A DNA stretch of 64,000 nt from Lingula anatina (taxonomy: Eukaryota > Brachiopoda > Lingulata > Lingulida > Lingulidae). The first letter of the stretch is position 1, and each line of letters begins with the position of its first letter. Positions 1-13,345 of this stretch are shown here, piece by piece. The stretch is from the NCBI RefSeq assembly GCF_001039355.2, contig NW_019774225.1, forward strand, positions 116,938-180,937, in the 5' to 3' direction. The notes under the pieces are model-generated. The model was not told the origin of the DNA and ran no database searches. It was given only the letters and a program-made list of their open reading frames with translations. Position numbers and translations under genes: made by a program.

Positions 1-3000
1 TCTACCTGGAAAACTCACATGTACATGTAGATAAAATTTTACCCGCAGCGGACCTTTATTCCGGGGAAAGGCTGATTCGATCTATCCCCCCCCTCTACCA
101 GGCGAGCAGTTTTTATTATGTGGATATTTTCTCAGACGCGACCCTGTTACTTTTGGTCAGACGGAAGCAGTCAAAACTGCACGCGTGCAGATGGTATTGT
201 GGGAGCTGGGCTTCGAGCCGATGTGATTAAAACTCGTTATGCAAGCTTTTTCTCGTCTGTCTGCTAAAACAAGTCACGTGGTTTGATGGGGTTCCAAAAA
301 ATGCGCACACCCCATATCCCACAATTCCGCACTGCAGTTGTAAGAATAATGGTTTGTCGTCAGATGCCGAAAGAGTAAATAAACCAAATTATCCTTTAAT
401 CGTAGCAGAGCACCATCCATACGAAGTGTCGTCAATGAAATTATCAGTCGTTTTTATATTGGTTGCCGCCTTGAACGAACTTGGGTTGGCTTGCTTATCA
501 CTCTTGCGATTATGCACTATACACGGTAGTAGGCCTATTTATCAAGAGATTTCAAGCTAGCTGCCGACAAAGAGGCTTTTCTTTTCAAAGAATGAAAAGT
601 TAATTCAGTTCATTTTCAAGATTAAAAGGAATAACTTTTTTGCACAACTAATGCAGGGGATTCTTCAGCTGGCCTAAATCTGAACTAGCAAGCTATTCAT
701 TAGGGTCTATTTTTTGTCTGTCACAGAAAAGGAAATAATTTAGATTAGAGCAATAAAATGCCTTGATTGCATTCAGGGGGACTTGGCAGGGACTTTTAAG
801 TGGCAGTGGCTGAGTAGTTAGACTAAGAATTACCAGCCATGTAATCGTCTTTGAAATTTTATCTCAGTGTCACAGTACAGAGAATAAACGTTACTTTTAA
901 CAGAGACATATATGGGAATTTCTAGTGAAAAAATCAATCTGTGGCCCTGGTAGAGCGTATCACCTGGATCCTAGACTGGTACTTCCTTCAATAAGCCGGT
1001 CAGTAGGCGCGCAGGTCGTCTTATTTAAACAATTTATACGGCCCCGATTGATTGATTGACTTTGGAGAACAAAAGTCGATGTTTGCTTTGGTTTTTCAGA
1101 TTAGATATGCGCAGCAGTAAACAGAGACGGCGGTATCTCTGTTTCAGAGGTTGGAATTCCGTAAGATGGTTCACAGTAAATAATTAACGTACATATACAT
1201 ATATATGATACTTGAGTACATAACGCTCAATTGATTGTGAATTTGGGGATTGTTGAATTGGCGCATCGCCAATACAATATATTTTATATTAATATTCTTA
1301 CAATTTACCAGGTAAACACAGCGCTGCTATGGTTATATTATAATTCTTTTTGATATGGAAACTGAGATAATTAAGTACTGATCATCACCTTTTGTGTGAG
1401 TTAATTACTTACCAGCAGCGACCGTGGAAATGAATGCTGAAAAGTTAAAAAGGAAATAATGATACAAATGACGTTCAATTGAGATCAAAATTACAATTAA
1501 AGGGTGTCAGTGTATTACATTTCATTCAATCTAAACAAACCTGAAAGGGAACGGTGCATATTTCACTGTGCACATAAAAGTACATGCAAACTAAATACCA
1601 AATTTCATTCAATAAATATTTCACCGCTCCATAATCAAAATAAGCCTAGATAAGTGCAACACAATAGGTCTACATGGAAACAGGGTACTATCTCGTGTGA
1701 GACTGGACACCTGGATCATCACTTGACCTTTACATTTTAACGATTGACCAAAAGGAAAGTGGAACCAAATACTTCTATGCGTATCGATTTAACTAGTATA
1801 AGTAATGGTGATCGGATTATCTGTTTAAAACAAAAGGAGTTTTGTCTGATAAAACTGGTATATTATTTATCTATGTTGCCTTTAAAGCTTTCATTCTAAA
1901 GTGGCTCTGAACAAATGGAATTGATAGCTTTAGTATTGTCGTGAGGACTATTAAAATTCCAGAAACGCTTTGAGAAATGAGTATGGACCCAATGATTTCC
2001 ATGAAAGATTAAAGCTGAAACTAAGCAGACTACGTTCGAAATACCAAGTGTCCTACTTACCTACGAAGCCGAAAACATGGAGGAGCCGAACGCGAAGAAG
2101 CTGAAAATACAAAATTTTTAAACGATACTGGTGGCAGATCGAGTACATTGGTCTCTTTGACAAGGATAGGACTTACATGTGTAATCATGCCGTTTGTTCA
2201 TTCAAACACTCGCTCTCCCCCTCTCTCTCTCTTTATCTCTCTCCGTACAATTTTGCAGTTCACACTATGAAAATTTGTCTGTACATTGTAGATGTCGTCA
2301 ATATGCGCAGCCAGTCATAAACGCATTATAAAATCATATACTAAACTGATTATGTTGACAATAACCCCTAATAAATCCCCTCAAATGTGACAAAGACAGG
2401 TTTAAAAAAATGTTCAAAATCATAGTTTGCAATACTGTATAAAACCAAACTCAGAAGCTGAACATCTCGATACGGGCAGCATATCTAATCTTTTAAGATT
2501 AAAATTTACTATTAAGAAATAATTTTATACTAACATAACGATACCATCTTGTACAAAGACGTTTCCTATAAAGAGGAAGAGACTTGTTGCACTGATGGCC
2601 TATCAAAGGTCGAGGCTAGCGCCGTCAAACTAGCTTTGTCTATATCCTCGAAGTGCAGTTTCGAACATGTATAAAACGATCCAATAAGTGGGTGTCTATT
2701 TAAAGGGATAATAACTCTTCGTAGGAGATATATATTTCACAATAAAAACATTGTGAATAACTCATTGAAACATAATATATTCTGTTTTACCACAAAAACG
2801 GCATTTATAGCTATTATTATGATATCTGAGCTTGTCTTTAGACCAGGTGACCTCCATTGATGGCTATTCTCTGTTAAAATCTTTCAAGAGATTTTAACAA
2901 AAAACCAAACTTTTTAGAAAAAATCCAGGGAATAACTTTGAAAGTAAAAATGGATTCATTTACCATTGGTAAGTATGGGGAAATTGTTGTTTACTCCAGG

Positions 3001-4290
3001 AAAATTCATTTTTTGGCCAAAACGAAGAATTATTATCCCTTTAAGGCAGAGACGGATATCATTTCTGGTGATGCGTAGTTTATATATAGAAATGGTAAAT
3101 TCGAGAAATTTGAAAAGCGTGGCAGTTGGTTTTCCGGATGGGTCAAGGTTAATTGGACGAATTTTTTTAAAAAAAGTTATGGATTTGACCGACTTTGTAT
3201 GTTCAGTGTTAATAATATATGTGCATGTTCAATTGAGCTCAATAAATTGATGTGTTCTTTCATTGTTTGTGGAAAAAAACCAAGATCACATGCATGCACA
3301 TCACGTGCCTATTGCAAATGCAAATCGTGTGGCGTGTCCTTATTTTTTTTTTTCAGATAAATAGCTGTTCTTGTGGTTAATGAAATCAAAGACCTGTAAC
3401 AACTAGATGTCTAAAAAAAATAAGAAACGTCACACGACCAATTGACAGAAAACGTCACAAAGCATCTGGAAAAGATTTACAGAAATGAAATACCAAATAT
3501 AAATTGTCATACGTATACACTTTGTATATATTTTAGGAGACTTAAAATTATTATTGCTACCAGTGATATTCACGGGTAGCTATCTGCTAAAAATTTACTG
3601 TACTTAGTTCAAAAACCGTTGTTTCGGGACTGGTTTAACTCGGGCTAGTGCTTCAAGCGCTCAAATTGAACCAAGCTATGAAACGCGTTCAATATCAATT
3701 TAATTTTTATATATTAAATACATTTCCGGAAATTTCAGAAAACTTCACCGTCATGACCAATGTATATTGTTGAGAAAATTGAAATCTTTAGAGCTATATC
3801 GAGTTCCAAACTTTAAATTTTTATTGCCATAGGTCACATCCACCATTTTTTTGCAATATAGAGGCATATCGACCTTGTGGATTAAGTGATAAGTGTTGAA
3901 TTTTTTAGAATTGTAAAAACTTTCTCAATATTTAGGCCTAACGCCTTTGGTAATTAAGGGATAAGTGTTAACATTTTCAGATGTTTTTTATATATATTTG
4001 CATTATGAAGGCCTTACACCCATGATGTGCACTTTAACTGCGGCTCTATTCTCGACCAGTTTGATTTTAGGCATACTACAGTCAATGATAGCCATAATAA
4101 TCAAAAATATGACATAACTGAATACAGATAATAACGGGATAACGGAAGGAAGATAGCCTTTTTGTTTTATTCCGCTTGCTTATAAAAAGCACATAAATTT
4201 CAAGTATCAAATTATTGTCAGTAAACGGATTATTCATTTAAAACATTGTTTTAGATAAATTAAGGTAAACATTATTATTATAATATAAAT

Positions 4291-4455
4291 CAGTCCCGTA
4301 GCCAGGGGGGTTCAGGGGGTTCGAAAGAACCCCTCTTTTTCCGGAAAAGGTCCCCTCTGAGAAAAATTTTATCTGTATCCTAAAAGTTTCATGATCGAAA
4401 TTCATTTCATTTAAGAAAAAGAATCCCCCTTTTGAAATAGCTGGCTACGGGCCTG
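4291..4455. mobile_element. Short TIR element (CAGTCCCGTAGCCAG ends)
   Basis: Ends CAGTCCCGTAGCCAG and CTGGCTACGGGCCTG are inverted repeats, and TAAAT flanks both sides (4286-4290 and 4456-4460). The interior has the paired GGGGTTCG/AACCCC pattern. It is 165 bp with no ORF, a non-autonomous DNA transposon. Confidence 0.7.
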
Positions 4456-5260
4456 TAAATAATATTTTACATAACAGTTCCAGACGGATTATTGATTGAG
4501 GGTTGTTTTAAAACAATAAATAAATACCTTTAGTTTCATGGACGCATGGGCATAAAAACCAAAAAAGTTTTTAAAGTAAGTAAGTTCATAAATATTTCAG
4601 AGCAAAAGCATCCATCAGCTTGGTAAACTAGTAGATATGGTCCAAAGATTGCCATTTGTACTCGAGCAAAATATTCGCGTTTACATGTTTGCTTACGGGA
4701 ATGTTTGCTTACATGTATGGAATTCAAATCCTTGAGCTGTGGGTATTTCATAAACCGATGCAGGGAGAATAAAAAAACAACAAGTTGGGAATATGAGTCA
4801 AACGTCTGTGGCATGATGCCCTTCTACACATGACTAACTGTGATAGGAATGAAGCACAGAGAAAGAATAATCCAACATGACCAGGGCTCTGAACTTTGTA
4901 TTTCTGCTTGTAAGTGGACTGTTGATATAAGAATCGGCCTGCCTCATTTTATGGGTTTGTAATTCAAAAGCAACTCTTCACGTAAGCGTAAAACTGGTCG
5001 TATAACTGAAATATGATATTACAATTTATAAAGTAGTATTATAATATAAGGAGTACAATTGTGCCTTGGTCTTAACGTTGAGATGAACCTCCGACATAAA
5101 CCACTGTTTGAATGAGAGAGACAAGTTATTGTCTGTTCTAAGCACGGGTGGCCAATCTTGTAATGTTGACCTTGCATAATTAAATTTTCTCTTCCTCCTG
5201 ATGGCTTGACTACTTATAGGTTGCCAAAATGCTATGTCTATCAATCAGAAAGTCTTTCTC

Positions 5261-5308
<48 letters not shown>
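5261..5308. repeat. (TCTA)n microsatellite
   Basis: About 12 copies of TCTA. Confidence 0.95.
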
Positions 5309-7919
5309 AATACAACCATATCAATATAGCAACAATGGTATTTTTTGTGGGAATTTGCCTATAGGGATGAAACGAATTTTCACGTAATTTGGTGGTCTAC
5401 TTGATACTCTTTTTTTTCGGCTGTTGTTTTTTTTTGGACATGACAATACAATGCATGTTTTCTAGTACACGTTATGCCATAAAAATAATGCTTACCATCT
5501 GAGTTCCTTCTTTCCGGGGCATCCCGATCTGAACAACACGGGCTTGCACGAGGACGTTAAGCCGGTTAACTTGATCTTTGCTCCAGTAACAAACTTCCTA
5601 CCGTGCTTGGTACGTGTGTAATTTAGTGCTTTCTGAAAATATATGTGACGAATGTAAATCCTTTCAATGTCGAGTAACTAAATTTACTCGGGAGTTGATA
5701 AAGAGATCGTCATTTTTGGCGGCACGCCGTTTCTCCTTTCGTTGTGTTTAGTGCCAGAACTGCTGAAATAGACGAATCTAGACGTAATAGATCCCAGTTA
5801 CGAATAATCAATTTTCAAACATCAATTATATCCGAAAACTCGGCGATGACGACCCACTGTTTGTAAATATAACACAAATCGCGCAATCTGTATTGATTAA
5901 TACCTTCAAAGAAATTAAGCAAATCTTATAACAGCTAAGAGGCTTTCAGTGGTCCCAATTAAAAGGGATATGCGGTTTTCAACTATACAATCACATGCAT
6001 AAAAACCAATTGCTATTCCTATTGGATTTCGATAACTAATATTCTGCGCTTCAGTACACCAAAGGAATAATAATCGATGGCGAATTGATCCTGATATCGG
6101 GGGTTAATTTGCAATACAAATCTTAAGAGAGATATTGGTCTGAAGGCGAGGGTTATTGTTCAGGGTCGCTTTGAATGCCTCTGGCCAAACAACAGGTCTA
6201 AGGCCGCTGTCGTAGACCGAATCACGGCCTAGGCAATAAAACCAAGTGCAGTTTAGCGGTCTCTCACATTACGAGTATCCTTTATTGCTTTTTTACATAA
6301 TGAAAAAAAATCAAAGATTGGATTTGAAGGATTTCTATTATGTAAAATCTATCCATTGTTCAACTACGAAATTTTACTTGTTTGCGAAAACGTGTGTCTC
6401 AACAATTGTTGCCCCGATTTTAGTTTTTTACGGAGGTTGCGTATACATCAAAACAATAAAAACATAGCACAAATGCTTTGATACTACAACAGGCAATGCT
6501 CTCCTTTATCCACAAAATGTGTAATTTTGAAACAATTTTTCACATTGATTGTCATTCTTTTTTTTTTTTATTTCATTTTGTTTAAAGCTAAGAGTTGACA
6601 ATACGTATATGTGAACAGTACATTGATGGTGTATTGAAGTACTGTTTAGCATTTATTAAGGCTTGAAATAAATAAAATGCAATATTCCCGCCAAGCATTT
6701 TCACATTGTGAAATGCTATCCGCTTTGGGCTGAGTGAAATCAATTCTGACGATCATTAGAGATGCGCATGTAACAAACAGCTTAAGTACAATATGCACTA
6801 TTTTTACATCTTACATCTCGAAAAAATGTCTGAAAAACATCAATTGCAATATGTGAGGTAACATATGGGACGTTAAAATTCTTTCTATAGGTTCATTAGT
6901 GATTGTGGTGTATATATCGTATCGTTTGATGAATTTAAAATATGTAAGAAATTGATGAATATTTTCTATGTAAAATCCCTTTGCCTAAATTATCATTTTT
7001 CTTGTACCAAATTTAAAATAAATCAAGTTTTGTTACTCATTAGCAGTTCATGACTCAAGCATGTTACGTGCGCATGACTGTAGAAACGGCAATTGGGTAG
7101 ACTTGGTGTTTTTATCAGTAGAAATACTAAGCCTTCTAAGATACAAGTTGGTTCAATAGCAAGAACACGCGATCAAAAGATAGTTGTCTTTGCTATTCTT
7201 CATGTTTCATAAGCATAAATTTCCATTATTTTTATTCACTCAGCAGCGTTATTTACCAATTGTTTAAAAATGAATTATAGGAGAAAAGTCTAAGTTGTAT
7301 TTCTCTTTGCAGACCTAATCATCATCGCCATGGTAGCTATGATAAACCAGCTATAATATTTAAGAATAATTAGAAATAAAATGAAATATATGCAATTAAG
7401 AAATTTGCACACCATGTCTTTAACTATGAAACCATCCATTATTTGAATCTATCAATAACATGTTTCAATGGATAATTTTATGTGATAATAATAATAAACA
7501 GTTTAAATTTAATAGATAACTAAATAGAAAAAAAAGACGGCCATGTTTGCCTTATAAAAACGAAATAAGATGAAAGTGAAATAATTGCCACAACATACTA
7601 TAGGTCTATATACAACTGCTGTATCAGTAATGTTTTAATATCAATTATTTATTTAATATCTTAATCTAGCTAAAACAGGAAATGAATACACAAACCACAC
7701 ATACAAAGAAACACGTTGCTCGTGAACCAGATGATATAAAAAATACAGAGAGAGCGAGAGAGAGAGAGCAATTTATATTTAAAGAAATTGAATTTTATTC
7801 ATTGCATCACCCTCAGTTTACTGATAAACTTAAATTTTTTCTGCTGATTTGTATTTGATTTTTGATAGAATAAATAAACAAATAAATAAATAATAAAAAT
7901 GCGAAAACAACAAAGAGAC

Positions 7920-8420
7920 CTTCATATCGTTTTTGAAAACACTACAGATTATTCTAGAAATCAATTAAGAAAATATTTCAGATATATCTAATACTTACAT
8001 GAACCGAGCCTGACGCAAAGAAGATTTCTTGTATACGTAGTTGTCTTGTCCCTATCTATACGCCGTTTAAATCGTCTTAAAGGGATTCTAAACAAATTAT
8101 AATTAAGTTGTTAAAACAACGAAATGTGTTTCAAATCGTGATTCAAACCATTATATAATATTTTATGAAAGTATTGAGCAAAGTGATTTAGAAATCAATG
8201 AAGAAAACACCTCACATTCATGTGATACGTGCACAGCAAAGTTCATTAAAAAACATTGTCGTTAAAATATATTGTTTCAAATCGTTCTTGATTACATTAT
8301 AAATATCTTAGAAATTAATTCAGAAGCCATTTGACGTGATACTTACATGTACCACGCCTGACTCAAACAAGACACTTCGTGCACTGCTGTTCCAAACTAT
8401 CGACCGTTAAAATCGCCGGT
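7920..8420. repeat. Diverged tandem duplication, about 330-bp period
   Basis: Segments near 7955-8075 and 8290-8420 share blocks such as TAGAAATNAATT, ATACTTACATG, CGAGCCTGAC / CACGCCTGAC and CGTTTAAATCG / CGTTAAAATCG. The similarity is patchy and no gene is evident. Confidence 0.45.
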
Positions 8421-8923
8421 CTGTTAGCTATTGGCATATATAACACCTGGGGCGTATCTTATTAAAGCCTATGTTGACAGTCCGCTGCGACAGTATTGAC
8501 CGTCCTAACGGTATTGTCAAGGGACACGTCTTACGCTCTAACATGGGTGACCCTGAGGGGTTTATCATCGACCCTAGGTTAAGTAACTAGACCCCGTTAA
8601 TTAAGAATTCTGGAGGACTTGCAGGTTAGAATGATAATTATTTACTCTTGACGCCGTGAGTGTCACATCAGCTGTCTTGCCACACCAAGCGTGTGTGACA
8701 TGCCACGCCTGTGACGCTATAAGACGCACGAGAAATATTAAACTTTGTGTATTTTAAATCAAACACTGCTGGCGAATACAATAAAAAAATGATTGGGCAT
8801 TTCAATGAAATATTAATTTTATTTTCAAAAACTGATGCAGATAGGTCTGAATATAAAGCCATCCGATCGTTTTTCCTACTGAAACATTCAGATATTTCTT
8901 AGCAAATGTTCATAATACATCAA

Positions 8924-8944
8924 TATTATTATTATTGTTATTTA

Positions 8945-8981
<37 letters not shown>
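8924..8981. repeat. (ATT)n microsatellite
   Basis: ATT repeats with a few TTG interruptions. Confidence 0.95.
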
Positions 8982-11720
8982 ATTCTAAATACAAATTAAC
9001 TATGTTACTTATGTCATTTTTTTGTTCGTTCATTTTGAGAATAGTACATTATTGCAATGAATATGACCCATTTGTTGAAAAATGATAACGCCTTCTGCGC
9101 AATGATATTTAAGCGCGATGATATTAGCATATTCTGTTCAAAATGAGGGGTTTGAGGGTCGGAAACGTGTGCGATTTCCATTTGTATGAACATGACAAAT
9201 AATGCACTGCTACACCTTAGCTCTCAATGCTATCGTGTATTTCTAGCTCGTGGACAGTGCAATATGTAATACCTACATTGTAATAAAAAACATGCAGTGC
9301 TATGAGTAGATTCTTATATATATTAGTTCGTATCATGGAACCTGGAGATTGCATTGGTATTTTGAGAATGTTCCTCTATCATTAAAAAGGAATATCATAA
9401 CAGATATTTTTCAATATTCAATTTATTACATTATTTTGCTTATTCTATGTATATCGGTGTTAAGGTCAAGGTTTTGGACAGTCCGGATTGGAATAGGTAG
9501 CATCACACTTCATTATCGAACTCATTGTTTTCATTTTGTCCGATAAATAATTCAACACAAAATTTTTTTGTCATTTTGTTGGTATAAACTTGAAACCATT
9601 ATTTCTCTCGTAATACCTATCGAACCAAAAGTATGCCAATTATCGTTTTTTCGATGTGTTCCGACGATTTCTTTTATGGTTACGGAAATATTTATCACCC
9701 CTACAGGGGAAGGTCGAAGTATGCTATCGACTATAATATTTATTCAATCGCCAATGGACGGGCAATGTGTGCTCATAACGCTCTTTTTTATCGAAGCTAA
9801 TCATCCTGAATTATTTAAACGGCAACAAAACATTTCAGCTGACATGTCCTTGGACGTGTCTTTAGCGCGTTTTTAAGTTAGATATCGGTCGGTAACGTTT
9901 GTAATTCCATTTGTAGTGGCAAATGCTTTTTTAGTCATTCCTTTTAGAGAAATCTAGCTTGAAGAGTGTTCTTTGTTTTTGCCCCTTGTGCTACTAAGAG
10001 TTTGTGTTTAATTGGCAGTTAAGACCTCTATTTTTGTCACGAGTTCGGGGGGGAGGGGGGTCTGTATGCGCTCCGTATGTGATCCTGCAATGAATAAATG
10101 TCAGATAAGTGTAATCTAAGCTAAGAAACCAGATTCTAGTGACCGAAGAAAGCATTAAAGAGGAGTGGAAACTAAATTGAAATTCCCAAAATAATTCTGT
10201 TTAAGGGTAGTTCACATGTAGTAACAGTAACAGTAATAAAATACTGTAAATTGAACGTTATCTTGTATCTTGAAAGTTTAGGTACCTGGGTTAAATTTAA
10301 TTGAGGGTTTTCTCTTTAAACATATCCCAATAAAAAGATTGAATTGCTATATCGTAACCTACAGCTAAAGGGTCCTAAATTCTATCAATCCGTGATGTGT
10401 CAAAGTTTTGGAAACTTTTAGCGAAAGATATAAAAAGGAAACGCATTTGTTTTAACACGAGCAATAAAACTGAACACCAGTATGTGACCAGGAAAAATAA
10501 TTTATCTTCAAAGTTGCCGTGGTTGAGCAAAAAGAAAAAAAAAGTCGCTACTTCGGTTAATATTTTCGATGCAATAATATAGTAAAATAGGGTCCATCTT
10601 TTCCTAGATCAGTCTCGTCATCTCTTATTCAATTTTCTATCATCCACGGCTTTCATTATTACTTTAAATATTATCGAGGTTCTTATTTGCCACGTTTGCG
10701 GCTGAGCTTGGTGCTTTTGCAAAANAAAGACGGTTTGATACTTAAAAAACCAAAGCACCTACATCCAAAAGAAAATAAAGCCATTAACAAAAAAAAAAGA
10801 AAAAAAAAAAAAAAAAAAAAGACGCACTTTTTATTGGCACGATCTTTCTAGAAGCCTTGTTTCAATTGATAAAAGCCACTACGACATCCTGTATTTCAAA
10901 GACCGAAATAATGGGCTTGCTTCGAGTCGATCTGGGCATCAAATCAGCATATGCATATCAATAATTGAGACTAATTTGCAGTAAGCTCTCAAACACAGGG
11001 TGCAATAGCTGACCGTATACCCAGGTAGAAAAACAATAATGAAAAAGGAAACAAGCAGATACGCAACCGATTGAACAAAATTGTGTAATCACGCACAAAA
11101 TATATCGGAAATCACATAACAATGAAATCTCGCTCTAATGCGCGAGCATGAATGACAGGGGAAAGGGAGACGCAACGGGATGATTATTTTGTTTATACCA
11201 ATCGTTAATGTAACTACAATAACAAGAAAATAATGAGGAATCGAGTGTGCTCTGTTATAAGAAACGGGTCCAAACAAAAAGAGAATCGACCCGTTCAAAA
11301 ACAAGTAGCAAAGTCTTATAAAAACCAAAATAAAAAAAAAAAAAAAATACTGTTCATCGTGGGGTTTCACTAACCCTGAGTATCTTAGACCGCAGGCATC
11401 ATTACATCATTGTCAACACACTTAAGTCTATCAGATTAAATAAGAACTAGGAAGAGACAAGGAAACACGGACGCCTTTGTGTGAATGACGTTTAAAAAGG
11501 AATTTGAAAATACCTTGGGATAATTTAAAAAATGACATTTTATGAAACTAGAATCTTAATAACTTTTCAGTAGACTTAATGAAACAACGGACATTAAAGT
11601 CTACATTATTATCTTAGTCAAAATGACTTAATTATCAATAATTCTTCTTTTCTTTTATTTATGTCATATAAATCATATTCATATTGTAAAGTATATTGAA
11701 CATTATTTGGACTTTAGAAT

Positions 11721-11722
11721 GA

Positions 11723-11753
<31 letters not shown>

Positions 11754-11766
11754 TATTATTATTATT
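11721..11766. repeat. (ATT)n microsatellite
   Basis: Fifteen ATT units with one substitution. Confidence 0.95.
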
Positions 11767-12119
11767 TCCAAAGACCCTGTTTCATTTTTGAACATACGCA
11801 TTTAAACTGTAAAGACTATCGGTCATCCGGCTTTATTAATTATCAGGTTTTAATAATGTCATCAATTAAGCTAATGAATATAACCAGTCAACCGGCTGTA
11901 TTTTACTATTAGGTATTGAAGTATGTATCTCGGATTTTAGAAAATGACAACATCAGTAAAAATAATAATGAGGCATGTAATATAATGGACTTATTGACAT
12001 TGACTTCTTTAAATTAGCTTAATGAGAAAGGTGAATCAAATACTTTAACAATCCTGTTCGATTTTTTGTTCATGGTCCAGTTAATCAAACTTCAATCGGG
12101 GGAAACGAACAGCTGCAGC

Positions 12120-12701
12120 TCCCGTTATGTGACGAACACATTTATTCGGCGCCTCAGGCCGGAGGAGTAGTACAGGCACTAGTATTACCGTACCGTTAAG
12201 GCGTCTCACGGTTCAGCGGGCGATTGATCAGATATCGACTGATGTTCGAGTCGTTCTACGTTGGTCACTGTACTGGTAACCCGAAAGCACGAGAGGCGAG
12301 AGAATTGTCGGTGAATCCCTTTCCAGATCAACGGGTTGAGTGCAATGTGTAGGGTTACAAAAAGTTTGGCTGGAAATGGACAAATACCGTAAAATAAGCT
12401 GAAATAGAATTGCAAAATATACTGACCGAAATTGTAACAGAACTAGATGCACTAATGCTGGATGTAGTACCATTCTTGGGATTGCTAAATTTAAGTTTCA
12501 CTGCGACAAGGAGGCATCAGACACGTAAGAAAGACACCTGATAAACCCAGAAAATCTTAAAGAAGGGATTCCAAATCAACAACGCTTTGACGTCAAGCGA
12601 ACTTAGCTAAAGTTGCATTCAAACGAATACTTCGTGCTTTGATTTCACGGCAGAAAGCTTGAATTGCCAGACGATCCTATAAAGACAGTCAATATCAAAC
12701 T
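12120..12701 (+). promoter_or_regulatory. Probable promoter-proximal region and 5' UTR of the polycystin-like gene
   Basis: This stretch is visibly richer in G and C than its surroundings and leads into the proposed first coding exon. An in-frame TGA at 12660-12662 precedes the ATG at 12702, so the reading frame cannot extend far upstream, which supports this start. I see no convincing TATA box and cannot place the transcription start. ORFs on the opposite strand here have no recognisable content. Confidence 0.35.
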
Positions 12702-13246
12702 ATGGTGCTTCGCTCGATCGCGTGCTCTCTGGTAAGTTATCAAAAAGCAAGGACACGAATGTTTTTCTCTCGCTTCGGTATAGGTCTGCCTCCAGGTGCT
12801 ATTGACTAAGAAAAACCAGATTGTTCAAAAATATAGTTTTATTAATGTTTTTTTTTCAGTCAAGAAGTTTATTATTTTCTAGTTTGGCCCTGCCCTTCAT
12901 TTAATATAATTTTAATGTGGTAATCAAGTAATTAGTATAGCTTTGGGGCCTGAAAGTAAATGGAATTTCTTTGTTTTTCGTCTATTTAGCTACATTTGTA
13001 AATCCAAACTTTTTTCACGATTGGAAGTGTATATTAAGAGTACATGTTTGCCGATTTTGTTAATATTGATATTATTGATATAATTATTATAACTTTAAGA
13101 TGAGAGACATTATTATTAGCCTCATTAGCTTTATCTGTTGCGTTTTTGACTCCTGAACATTATGATTAAATGGATAACGTTTATGGAACTTGTTTCCGCA
13201 TAGTACCTAATACTACGGGCTAAAGTAACTCTTAATAACTGAAAAA

Positions 13247-13345
<99 letters not shown>

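Larger units (their letters stand above)
1..12119. other. Gene-free left flank
   Basis: No exon, RNA gene or conserved domain could be supported on either strand. Open frames here are short and AT-driven. It holds the small TIR element at 4291-4455, microsatellites, a poly-A run at 10790-10821 and an N at 10725. Confidence 0.5.

Noticed and set aside
9349-9876. Two plus-strand frames of 65 and 102 codons
   Set aside because: No recognisable domain, AT-rich codon use and no splice or promoter context.
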